Shown: positions 1 to 9,694 of the stretch, one piece after another
Numbering within the stretch: the stretch's first letter is position 1
Layout: the number at the start of each line of letters is the position of its first letter
DNA from: Fonticula alba
Taxonomy: Eukaryota; Opisthokonta; Rotosphaerida; Fonticulaceae
DNA: 27,371 nucleotides
NCBI RefSeq assembly: GCF_000388065.1
Contig: NW_009242976.1
Span: 441,610-468,980 of the forward strand
Reading direction: 5' to 3'
The notes under the pieces: model-generated
What the model was told of the DNA's origin: nothing
Database searches by the model: none
The model's input: only the letters and a program-made list of their open reading frames with translations
Translations under genes and position numbers: made by a program

Positions 1-35
1 CCAGCACCAGCGCCCCCCTTCCCGCGTGCGGGCTT

Positions 36-57
36 CCCCCCCCCCCCCCCCCCCCCC
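36..57 (+). repeat. Homopolymer C run (22 C)
   Basis: An uninterrupted run of 22 C. It lies about 65 bases before a good 3' splice acceptor (ctcttctcccggcag ending at 122). This is the position of an intronic pyrimidine tract, as in several plus-strand introns further right. Confidence 0.9.
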
Positions 58-122
58 GACTCGGGCGGCTTGCTCCGGGCCACCACATTCGCGACCTTGC
101 GTGTGCTCTCTTCTCCCGGCAG

Positions 123-158
123 ATGACAAATGAGCACCCCTCCGGGCGGCGTGTCTAA
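123..158 (+). CDS. Possible last exon of an upstream plus-strand gene (partial)
   Basis: Bases 1-122 look like the end of a plus-strand intron: a C run, then a pyrimidine-rich stretch ending in ctcttctcccggcag. Downstream, only one phase stays open for more than a few codons. Read from base 123 it gives 11 codons (MTNEHPSGRRV) and a TAA at 156-158. The other two phases hit stops almost at once. I infer the terminal exon of a gene whose body lies left of the window, converging on the minus-strand bZIP gene. The family cannot be told from 11 residues. It could equally be a chance acceptor, so confidence is low. Confidence 0.3.
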   Translation: MTNEHPSGRRV

Positions 159-164
159 GGGTAC

Positions 165-170
165 TTTATT
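165..170 (-). terminator. Poly(A) signal AATAAA for the bZIP gene
   Basis: The plus strand reads tttatt, giving AATAAA on the minus strand, 293 bases past the bZIP stop codon. It sits only a few bases beyond the stop of the possible convergent plus-strand exon, so the two transcripts would overlap at their 3' ends. Confidence 0.55.
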
Positions 171-462
171 GTGCAAGTGTTCGAGAGGCCGTCCCTACCT
201 GCCTTCCATCGCCCTTCCTGCCGGGGGGTGGCGCGCGCGAGCGAGAGGCGGAGGGGCGAGTACCGTGCTGAGAAGTGCCGTGTGAACGGGGGTGCTGCCT
301 GCTGTGCAGGTGGAAGCCGGAAGGGGGGGGGGGGACAGGAGCACAGCCTCCCTCTCGGTCTCTCGCGCCTGCGTCCGCCCTTCGGGAGAGACGCAGGCGC
401 CAGGTGCGGCCCCTGTGGACCTTGTCCGCATATGGCACACCCCGGGGAGCCGCCCAATCGCC
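171..462 (-). other. Probable 3' UTR of the bZIP gene
   Basis: This lies between the bZIP stop codon (463-465) and the AATAAA signal. It holds a run of 12 G on the plus strand (323-334), which is C in the sense of the transcript. No coding exon or structured RNA was seen. Open frames here are short and arginine/proline-rich, as expected by chance at this GC content. Confidence 0.5.
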
Positions 463-1609
463 TCAAGCAGCCCAATCGGTGTCCATGTAGTAGCTGGCAT
501 CCAGGGCCGAGCCGAAGGAGCCGCCGCCGGGACCCGGGCCACCGCCAACAACGCCATGTGCCCCGGACCAATAGTTGCCCAGGGCACAATCGGCTGTCGA
601 GGCGCCGGTGATGGTCTCCTCGCCGAGGTCCAGGCCTGCTCCCCCGCCATCGACGCAGCCCGTGCTCCATGGCACATCCTGGTGGTGGAAGGTGCCGGCC
701 GTCGGCCCGGGCCCGGCGGAAAAACGCACGGCCCCCAGGGACGAGCCGGTGCCCAGCAGGGAGGAAGGCGAGCACCCCCCGGCTGCTAGATGCATATGGT
801 GGTGCGGGTGATGATGATGCTGATGATGATGAAGGGGACTGGCGCCGGGGCCGCCGCCGCCTCCATTGGCGCCATCCATCGGGGGCATCATGAGGAGGGA
901 AAACAGGCCGCCCTCGCCACCCGGCCCGTCGGCATGATGGCCGTCATCGCTGGTGGCCTGACAAGAAGAAGACAGGGCGGCAGGCCCGGCCGGCCCCTCC
1001 CGGGGGCCGGTCATCCCACCGGCACCTGGCAGCGAACCGGTCGCCAGGAGACCGTGGAGGTGTCCGAAGGAGGGGCTTCCACCGGCCACCAACGGCCAAG
1101 CGCCACCAAAGGGCTCCGAGGGATCCGCCAAATCCACGCCCGCGACCATCCCCCCGTGCATGCTGGCCCTTGCACCGCCGCCGGGGGGCGAGGGCATGAG
1201 CAATAGCGGCATCTCCCGGGTGCCTGGGGCCGAGGTGGTGGCCGCTGCGGGGGGATCCCCCACTCGCACCATCATGTGGGTCGGTGGAGTGGCGCCGGAG
1301 GAGCCCGACGGGGTGTGCACATGGCCGGTGCCAGGGCGGTGCTCCCCGGCAAGGGGCTCCGCATCGCCACCAATGCCCGGCATCATTACTTGCACGGCCG
1401 GGCCCTCGCTCCCTCCAGCGAGCGCTGTGGGCCCCCCGGCGGCGGCGGCAGCGGCCAGATCACACGTGGATGATAGGTCGTACGGAGAGGGCATATCGCC
1501 GCCTCCGGAGCCGGGCAGCCATGTTTGCAGGTTGCTGGTGTGAGGTGTGGTGACCGAAATCGGAGCCATGGCGTCGGCAGCCTCGGGCGTCAGGTCGGCC
1601 GGCTGGCCG

Positions 1610-1645
<36 letters not shown>

Positions 1646-3226
1646 TGCTGCTCGTGCTGGCTGTAATCGCTCTGCCCACCCGAGGGGAAGGGCGCCCCTG
1701 GCCCCATGCCCCCGGGCCCGGCGGCGGCCGCCGTCGAAGCCCCCTGATGATAGGCTCCCAGTGGGGCTGGGTTTACCACGCCCAGGTCTCCATCGGCCCA
1801 AAAGAGGTCGGTCGACGGGGCGGTGTCCATCGCACGATGGACCCCGGCCTTGGGAGTCCGAGGCGGGCCGAAGCCTGGGCCGGCTTCGGACGGCCGGCGG
1901 TGATGCTGTCCGGAGGCCGCTTGCGCCGCAAACCCCGAGGAGTAGATATCTCGCCCGGCGTTGGCACTGGCAGGCTCGGTGCCGTTGTCAGCCCCCAGCA
2001 GGGGCGACCCGCAGCCCGGCCGGCCGGCCGCCGCCAGCGGGACAACGGCGAAGTGGCCCGCCGCATGATGCGACGCCTCATGCAGGTGCGACTGCTGGTG
2101 CAGAGGGAAGGAGGATGGCCGGTAGGATGGCGTCAAGGGCTCGGCCAGAGGCGGGGGCGCCCCCCAGGTCCCGGCGTCCAGGAGCCCCATGCTCCCAGCA
2201 GCGTGGTGTTGCTGAGGCTCATGCTGGTAATGGTGCTGGTGAAGGGAGGCAGGATGATGCTCGTGCACTGGCTTGGCATCACTCGATGTGACCTGTGTGG
2301 CCGCCGCGGCTGTTCCGGCTGCTGCCGGGTAACCATAATGGCCGTCGAAATGCGTGCCATACGGCCGCCCTCCTACCAGGGGGGCATACCGAAGGGTCTC
2401 GCCCTTCGGCACCGAAGCCAGGCTGCTGTCCTTTGCGCCCGCAGCATGGCCAGCAGGGTGCTGATCACCAGCCGAGCAGCTGGCAGCCGCTCCGGCTGCT
2501 GCCTGGGTGGTTGCCGACGGCCCGGCCGCGGCGAAGCTCAACTCCGGGCTGTTGGGGATGGTCTTGCCAGGATCCTCGGGACAGTCGCTGTTCGACGGGA
2601 GCGGGGCCCCGCCCGCCGAGTCGGGAGGCATGCCTGCCCGTGCCAGGTGGTGGTCGGCCGCCGGCACGGCATTGGCCCCATCCCGGGCCGGGTGGTGGGA
2701 ATGGCGGTGATGGTACTGATAGGATGGATTTGCCATGCTCGAGCCGGCGTCCGCCGGCGCCGCCTTGGACGTCAGATGCTGCTTAGGGGTGAGGGGCTCA
2801 TGAGCAGCAGGTGCCAGAGTTGATGGCATTGCCGCCGGCCCGGGGGCCCTGGAGGCCGCCATCGAGGCCGATGCGGCCGGTGACATCGCCAAAGGCGGCT
2901 GGCTTGCTGGATGGCCGCCAGTGGGGTATGAGCCATGCCCCGGGGAGGGGTCTGACGGTGGGGCCACGTCCGAGCGCTGGTACGCATGTTGCAGCGCCAC
3001 CGGTCGGTACACTGCCGGGGCGCCGCTGTGGGCTGAAGGGTTCCCCGGGAGCAATGATGGCCCCGGCATCAAGCTGCTCGGGGTATGGGCGAAGACTTCG
3101 GCATGCGAGTCTTTGTCGAAGCCCCGAACACCGGGCGGCAGTGGAACATCACCGGTCAAGGGGTGGACAAATGCCGGCCCCGAGATTGGGCTCGCGCCAG
3201 GCAAGACGGCGCTGCCATGCAACATA

Positions 3227-3258
<32 letters not shown>

Positions 3259-6200
3259 AGCGCCCACTGCCATTGGAGGGGGCAGAGACCGCGTCACTGT
3301 TGCGGCTGTCAGCGATGCACTGGGGAAGTTGGGCCCGCTGACCGGGCCTCTTGCTTCTCCCCCGAAAGCACGATGACCGCCGTTGGTCGCCGAGAGGTCG
3401 GCAAAGGGGCCGGTGCTCCTCTCGCCATTCACATGCGCCACCCCCGAGTGGGGCTGCTGTGGGTGTGGAGCCTGCTGATGGCTCTTCTCGGGCTGGGGCG
3501 TCTTTGGCGGATCCGGCGGCGGCCCCTGCGGTTGGGCCAGTGGCTGCCCCTTCGTGCTTGCCTGGTGTGGCGCCTGCGGCGGTGTTTCCCGCTGGCTCGG
3601 CCGCATGTGCATCGGCAAATGCTGCGACGGGAACTGGCCGCCAACCGGACCCGCGGGTGCAGGAGACCCACCCAGTGAGAATGCCTCCGCCGGCCGGTGG
3701 CCATGGTGGGGGAGAGGCCCGCGACTGGGCGGCAGGGAAGCATCCCGCCCGGTGCCGGGCCCGGGGGCGCTGTAAGCCCGGGGCGCGAGGCCCATGCGCC
3801 GGTCCGGAGCACCGGTCGCCAGGCTATCCTCAGTGATGTTGAAGAGCTCGCCACCAGCCATCGGCCGGCCCGAAGGCACCATGACCACCCCGTCGTCGGC
3901 CGTGGCCGTGATCGGCCCCCCGGTCACCGTGGCCGCTGCCCCGGTCGGCAGGCAGAAAGCCGGTCCGGCCATAGTGGCTGCCAGCGGAGCCGGAGCCGGG
4001 GCCGGAGCCGGAGCCAGACTTGGTTCGCCCAGGCGTGCACGCTTGCGAGCACCTACCCACGCGTGTGCCACCACACAACGAGACACAAGCACGCGCGAAG
4101 ATCCCACCGAAGGGCGGCCAGGGGGGCGGGGGCGACACGCAACGAGGGATACCGACGCAAAAAGCGGCGTTCCAGAGCCGTTAGCTTCGGCCTTCAGCAT
4201 GGTGGACCTCTTTTGAGGATCAGCCTCGCCATCATGGACAGCCTCCTCCCCCCCCCCCCCCCCCTGCTCCCCTCCCCAAAGGCCCAGGGACCCGCAACAC
4301 CATCCTTGACGCACCGTCTTCCTCGTGGTCCAGGAGACTTGGCGGCTCTATCCGGGCGCCTGGGAGCCGCGAATGCATGTGGTCGACCCTGCCATCGGCA
4401 GGCTCGGCCATGGCCTGTGCTGGAAGATTGGGCCGACTGAGCTCGGCGGCACTCGGGTCCGGGTGATGGCGCGACCCTGCTCCCGACGCGGCCGACAGGT
4501 AGACAGTACCGCCGACCGGGGCGTCTGCTGGCCCGGCCCCAGCGGCCAGGCCGGCCAAGCGCTCGCTATGGAGAGTCAGCTGCCCGGTGCCGATGGTGTC
4601 CATCAAGCCAAGCAGGCTGCTGGTGATGTCCATGGACGTGGGCGTGGTCCCGGAAGAGAGGGCACTTTGATGTGGGCCCGGCGGAGCCAGAACGACGTGG
4701 AGAGGGGGGCCGTAGACAGGCCAAGGCCCAGCCGAGGAACCGTTAGCGTCATCTGCCTGCAGGAGGCCCCACCCCCGAAAGCCCCACCAATCAAGGGAGG
4801 CGGCGGGGGGAGCCAGTGCGGCGAACTCGGTCGCCCTTCCACCAACGCACCTCGCATTGATAAATTGAGTGATGTCGTTGAGCTCCGGCAAGGGGGGGAG
4901 AGCCAGCGTGTCGAGCAACACCAGTAGCAGCTGCTGCACACGAAGCCGTGCCGGGCAGTCCGGGCACACGCGCACATGCTGCAGCAGGGGCTCGGCCGCC
5001 TCGCGCAGCGAAGCAGTGAGCGCCTGCTGCCCGATGCCCATGGCCTCGGTTGCCGTTTCCAGGTCACTCTCGCTCTGGTACAGGTCGTGGATTCGCTGGC
5101 GCTTCCGCTCTCGGCACTGGCCATTCCCATGGTCGGGGAGGGATATTCCAGCGAGGTATCCCACGGGAGTTAGCGCACTTCAACTGCCTCAGGCAAGGGT
5201 CCCCCGGGCGTCTGGCACCTGGGCCAAGGGGAAGGCCGGGCAAGGGAAAGGATAACCCGGCCGCCGCTGGCATACGCACCCGCTTGGCTGACTCGCGGTT
5301 GGCCAGACGCTTGGCCTCCAGCTCCGGATCGACGCTTCCGCGAGACCCGCCCGCAGGACGCGGACTTGGACGGTACTGGCTGGCCGCCGGTGATGCTCCC
5401 TGCGGGATGGAGGCATTGCTGCCCGCGGCGCTGTCGCCACTGCCAGCGGCATTGGCCCCGGCGATGGATGCCGACTTCAAGTGGTCCATGAGCGAGGCCC
5501 GCTGGGAATGGGACGACGACTGGGAGGCCAAGTCGAGAGCATGCTGCGAGGAGGCCCGATAGGCCGAAGGGTAGGTGTCCGCCAGCACTGGGCCGGCCGT
5601 CGGGGCTGGGTGCTTATCCTCCGGCGGAGACCGCAGGGAGGCGGCGAGTGCCACCGGCTGCACCGGCGGGGTGGACGCGCGACCCGAGTCCGATGCATGG
5701 CCCGTGGTCGGGGCCGTGGCCGTGCAGGGAGTCGTGCAGGACCCCTCGGAGTCGGTGTCAGCACCGATGTTGGCAAGCATCGTGGAGCTCTGCGCGTGGG
5801 GCCCGCCCCGGGGCTGAAAGGCGGAGAGGGCCCCATGCTCGCGCCCACCCTCGGCCATCGGGTCGGTGGCGGCGCCATAAGCCCGGGCAGGGGGTTGGCA
5901 CCCGGTGTCCGGGAAGTTGGCCGGCCGCGAGCCCGGCGACGAGGGCGGAGGGGTGGTGTCGGTGGCCCCGGCGTCCGGGGCACTTACCGATGAAGGAGGC
6001 GCGTCCGCCGGGGCTCGGGCGCATGCGGCCGAGAGGTATGACGGGGGCCGATGCGCAGAAGATGCCGACGAGCATAGCGATGCCGGTGGTGAACCGGCTA
6101 CCGACAACGCGGATGAAGCCGCGACATGCCCCGGAAAGGAGTCCCCATGTGTGCGGGCCTCATCGGCCGGGGGCCCCTCGATCGAGGACGGCACAAGGGC

Positions 6201-6485
6201 CGACACGACGACCGGCACGTGAGCCCAATGGGGGCTCTCTTTGCCAAAAGCACTGGCCAACGGGCTGCAAGGCCGTTGCCAGTGGAAGGCTTGCAGGTGG
6301 TCGGCGGGGTGGCGGATATCCGACTCCACCGGACGAGGCGTCCGGGCGGCCGGGCCGGCGGCGGGAATGTCCCCACGGCCGAGTGGCGGGGACCCTAGCG
6401 AAGCACGCCCCGGCGGGGGGGAACCAGGCTGAGCTTGGGCACGCTCGTCCTGCGGGGATCCCTGCAGAGATGGAGCGGAATGCAT
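463..6485 (-). CDS. Large ATF2/Atf1-like bZIP transcription factor (4 exons, ~1782 aa)
   Basis: Nuclear sequence-specific DNA-binding factor. Proposed exons (minus): 6485-5988, 5813-5280, 5116-4315, 3977-463. Phases agree throughout. The second intron (donor GTGCGTATG, acceptor ggccag) joins NRESAKR to CRERKRQRI, giving the invariant Asn (about 338) and Arg eight residues later. Leucine-type residues follow at Asn+18, +25, +32 (Met) and +39, the exact bZIP register. After the zipper comes LLQH then CPDC. ATF2 has LLxAH then CP at the same offset, so I place it near ATF2/Atf1; that is inference. The remaining 1,300-odd residues are Ala/Pro/Gly/His/Ser-rich with poly-Q, poly-P and poly-H tracts, resembling an activation region. 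The start is uncertain: the ATG at 6485 is chosen because upstream sequence looks like leader, but an in-frame ATG exists at 6827. The last intron's acceptor (3978) is also uncertain; other phase-compatible AGs lie at about 4060 and 4180. Confidence 0.8.
1611..1644 (-). repeat. GCC-type triplet repeat coding poly-proline
   Basis: On the plus strand this is a run of GGC units inside bZIP exon 4. In the minus-strand reading frame it encodes about twelve consecutive prolines. It is likely length-polymorphic. Confidence 0.85.
3230..3258 (-). repeat. CAG triplet repeat coding poly-glutamine
   Basis: Plus-strand (GCT)n, read on the minus strand as CAG codons. It gives about ten consecutive Gln in the bZIP protein, followed by HMLHG. 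Glutamine tracts are common in transcription activation regions. Confidence 0.9.
4248..4264 (+). repeat. Homopolymer C run in the last bZIP intron
   Basis: 17 consecutive C on the plus strand, so G on the bZIP sense strand. It lies in the third intron (about 4314-3978). It is one of few runs in this window that is G rather than C in the sense of the gene around it. Confidence 0.85.
5814..5987 (-). other. First bZIP intron, frame-preserving (174 nt)
   Basis: It starts GTAAGT, the only classical donor of its kind in the coding introns here, and ends with the strong acceptor ctctccgcctttcag. The length is 58 codons, both junctions are phase 0 and there is no in-frame stop. Retention would therefore insert 58 residues without truncating the protein. 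It could be an optional intron. Confidence 0.65.
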
Positions 6486-6636
6486 TGGCAGCCGGCGATA
6501 GGCGCGCGCCGAAGGATGGCCCGAAGCCGAGGGTCCTCTGGTGGCTGGTTGCGGCGGAAGGCGGCCGGTCGATGGAGCGGGTATGGCGGATGTGCAGGAG
6601 CTGGCCAGGGAGTGAGCGCGAATGGGGACGAAGGCA

Positions 6637-6652
6637 GGGGGGGGGGGGGGGG
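6637..6652 (+). repeat. Homopolymer G run upstream of bZIP
   Basis: 16 G on the plus strand, C in the sense of the bZIP leader. It is followed at about 6655-6674 by a short (GCGA)n tandem repeat. It lies about 150 bases upstream of the chosen bZIP ATG, in likely 5' leader or promoter. Confidence 0.85.
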
Positions 6653-8118
6653 AGTGCGAGCGAGCGAGCGAGCGGCCGGGCCGAGATGCAGGGCGGGGCA
6701 CAGAGAGGCAGGAGGAGGGCGCGGAAGCAACGAAGGACGTGTGCAGGGCGCAAACGCGCGATCGCGCGCCGTGGTGGAAGTGTGATGTGCATGGCAGTGT
6801 GTCAGATACTGACCCGGTCATCAACAAGGCGGCATCGATGCGTGCTGGGTCAGGGTGCTGCCTGCCTGTACGAACCGGCGAGGGTCAGTCGCAAGGGCTC
6901 ACGACCGGAGACAGGGCTGAGGCGGGCACCGGGGACGAAATGGGACACGGAGGGTGCAGGACCGGCAAGTGGGGAGCATCGCCAATCGGTCCGGGGGACA
7001 GGTGCTTAAGACACCGCAGTGGCTCCGCGACAGGGGCGCGGCGGAGGGGCGTTTCCAGCCAGGAAGATAGATCCGGAATACCACGCGACCAGGCACGACG
7101 CCACGCAGGTAGTGAGGGGACTCCCTGCTGCGGAAGGGGGGGGGGGGGAGGGAGGGAGGAGGCAAGTGCACGGGCAGGTCGTTTGGCCGGGACTTTGGAA
7201 GAATTCCACCGGGCTTGGTGACATGCGCCCGAGGTGCGGACGACAGGTATCCGGAGGCAGGCCGCCCAGCGTCAGAGCGCGAGGGTGGTGTGTGTGCGTT
7301 TGGGCACGACACAGAAGGCGAAAGGGCGCGGGGGGAAGAGGGCGAGGGAGCGGAGAGGCAATGTCTGCCGATCAGGGTCGATCGGCGGCTAGGCGCCTCT
7401 CCACCTCTTAAAAGCGGAGCAACACTCTGCAGGCTAGCCTGCCAGAGCGACAGGGTGCGGCCAGGCTCGTATGCAGAACTCGCCCGGGGGCTGGCGCCTG
7501 GAGGTGCCTTAGCCTCGACTTTGGTCCTGGCACCTGCCCTAGCTTCGCCTCGATCGGGTCCCCACCGGGGGCTTGGGGACTCCCCGATGGCTGCGCCTCC
7601 GTGCATGCCAGCCAGGCCGGATATGCCTTCGGGCTGGAGGCCCCAAGAAGCCACCAGGCCCACCCGACCGCAGGCCGTCCCACGCGGAGGAGGAAGAAGC
7701 AGGACCAAAGCGGGGGGGGGGGGGGGGGCCGACAGCCGGACGTCCAAACATGGAGTCCTGTGCCTTGGCATTGGAAGCTTATCGAGCCCATGCAGCGATC
7801 GGAGGACGAGCATCAGAGCATTGCTGGCAAGATACGCGATGCCACGGGTGATAGGGCAGCGCTCGGCCGAATGGGCATAGCATGGGCCCCCGGAGTCGGC
7901 GGCCCCCGGCGGTGCCCCGGAACAGCCAACACCGAAAGTCAAAAACACGGCCGGGTGCCCATGGAGAGGAGGGGGAGGGGCCGCACGAGAGGCAAGGCCA
8001 CACGTGGGACCGGCCCTCCGCGGGAGCAAGCGCGCGCGGCCAAATTCTACTTCGCGAAGCCGGACCTCCCTCTGGCTACACCGCACCCGGCATCTTGCCG
8101 ATCTTGGCCCCTAGATTC

Positions 8119-8120
<2 letters not shown>

Positions 8121-8172
<52 letters not shown>
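8121..8172 (+). repeat. (TG)26 microsatellite
   Basis: 26 uninterrupted TG units, the longest dinucleotide repeat in the window. Alternating purine-pyrimidine DNA of this kind can adopt a Z-form. It lies in the gap between the bZIP and seipin genes. Confidence 0.95.
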
Positions 8173-8173
<1 letters not shown>

Positions 8174-8268
8174 ACGTATGCGCTGGCTATTTCTCCCGAG
8201 GAGGCACCATGCCGAAGACCAGACCAGCCAAAATGGGGTATGGGGCCGGCGGGAGGGGGATGTGGGGG

Positions 8269-8315
8269 GAGAGAGAGAGAGAGAGAGTGAGTGAGTGAGA
8301 GAGAGAGAGAGAGAG
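8269..8315 (+). repeat. GA-rich microsatellite
   Basis: An interrupted (GA)n with a short GAGT variant block in the middle, about 100 bases right of the TG repeat. Confidence 0.9.
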
Positions 8316-9377
8316 CGGGAAAGTACACGCGGGCCAAGGGGGCAAGGGACACAGGACACCCGTGAACCCAGCTCAAGTGCACGAAGCCATGCAGGCGAGC
8401 AGAGTGTCCTGTGGCGAGATGAAAGACAGGGGCCGGGATCGCGATGATACGGGGTTCCGGCCCCTGAACGTGAACCACCGAGGGTGGCCGTGGTCGAGGA
8501 CAGGGTAGAGATGGATGGCGCGGGGCGGGGCGGGGCGGGGCAGGGGGGGGGGGGGGGGGTTGGTCCTTTGAACCCGCGAGGCCTTCGCGGAAGCCAACGA
8601 AAAGATGCCCACCCCACAATCTCAGGCCGCGGACGCCCTCGTCGCCCGCCCCGGACCGGTCGGATGGTTGGGAACATGTTCTCTCTCTCTCTTTCTTTCT
8701 CTCTCTCTCGCTCCGCCGGGGAGCCCAAGGCGCCCCGCGGGGCCGGCAATCGGCATCGATGGAGGCCGCTCGGGCCAGGATATGGCCAGGGCAGGGTCCT
8801 CTCGGGCAGTCGGCACCAGCGTCCTCTTCGAAGGGTGGCTGACCCGATAATCAACCCATCCGTGCCTTGGTGGTGGCCCGCACACCCCCGCAGGCCGCAG
8901 GCATCCGCTCCGCCGCCCGATGGGGCGGCCCCAAGCCAGAGAGTGCCTGGCCTGCCGCCCACCCCCACCCCCGGCCCCTTGCTTGCGCCCTCGGCTCCGA
9001 TGGCGAACGCTACAGCGGGCGCGTGGATGTCACCATCTGAGAGATAATCTCCTCGCCCGGTCGGCGGTGCTCTTCTACAAGCACATCAGCATCTGGGGCG
9101 AGGGCTAGGATGTGAGCCCTCCGTGCGCGCGCGCCACCACCAATCATTCTAATTTAGATCCCAGCGTCACACATGTGTCGCAGAGGCAGGCGTATCGGCC
9201 AATCGCGCCTGGCACCCTGGCCATGCGTGTCCCCCCCTCCACCCGGGCGAGGTGATATCTCGGGCTCTCGGGCAGACGCCGCAGAGGAGGCAAAAATACA
9301 GACCTGTCCGGGCCCAGGGGGGCGGTCGATCAGTTGGCATCAGTTGGGAGCTGTCCACCCCTCGTCCATCCCCTTAG

Positions 9378-9393
9378 CCCCCCCCCCCCCCCC
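9378..9393 (+). repeat. Homopolymer C run
   Basis: 16 C in the presumed seipin 3' flank. It is G in the sense of the neighbouring minus-strand gene, so it is an exception to the strand bias seen elsewhere. Confidence 0.85.
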
Positions 9394-9625
9394 ACTCAAG
9401 CCTCAGATCTCTTCACCTCACCCCGCGGGTAGCAAGATCTGCCCAGAGGCCATAACCACAACAGAACTGCGACATTTGCCGCATTCCCTCCTGCGGAGGG
9501 GGTGGGAAATGCTTGGTAGATAGGTCCTCGCCGGGGTAGACTGGCACTCCCAGTGCATCTCCCAGAAATTGTGTGCAAAGGGGAGGAGAGTCGTGCTGAG
9601 AAAAGCAGCACTGTTAGGCGGGAGG

Positions 9626-9657
<32 letters not shown>

Positions 9658-9694
9658 AGAGAGAGGGAGGGAGGGACCACGCTGATGATGTTTA

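Larger units (their letters stand above)
6486..9694. other. Repeat-rich intergenic stretch between bZIP and seipin
   Basis: About 3.2 kb between the bZIP start and the seipin stop. It should hold the bZIP 5' leader and promoter (right-to-left transcription) and the seipin 3' UTR. It contains G runs at 6637, 7136-7148, 7712-7728 and 8543-8559, a long GT microsatellite (8121-8172), GA repeats (8269-8315, 9626-9660), a CT repeat (8680-8709) and a C run (9378-9393). Long open frames on both strands (for example minus 8086-6899) have no recognisable motif and are probably GC-driven. I see no tRNA or rRNA. Confidence 0.6.

Noticed and set aside
1525-2823. A 432-codon plus-strand frame opposite the bZIP exon
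   Set aside because: It is Arg/Gly/Pro-rich with no motif and lies fully opposite the long bZIP exon. High GC content makes such shadow frames common.
5117-5279. HAC1/XBP1-style non-spliceosomal intron in a bZIP mRNA
   Set aside because: The intron has ordinary GT..AG ends with a strong donor, lies inside the basic region, and shows no obvious paired stem-loops at its borders.
6899-8086. A 395-codon minus-strand frame upstream of bZIP
   Set aside because: It has no recognisable domain, crosses two homopolymer runs and has a low-complexity composition. One stretch (about 7870-7740) looks slightly protein-like, but not enough to call.
8121-8315. CRISPR-like or satellite array
   Set aside because: These are plain dinucleotide repeats with no spacers, and the window is eukaryotic.
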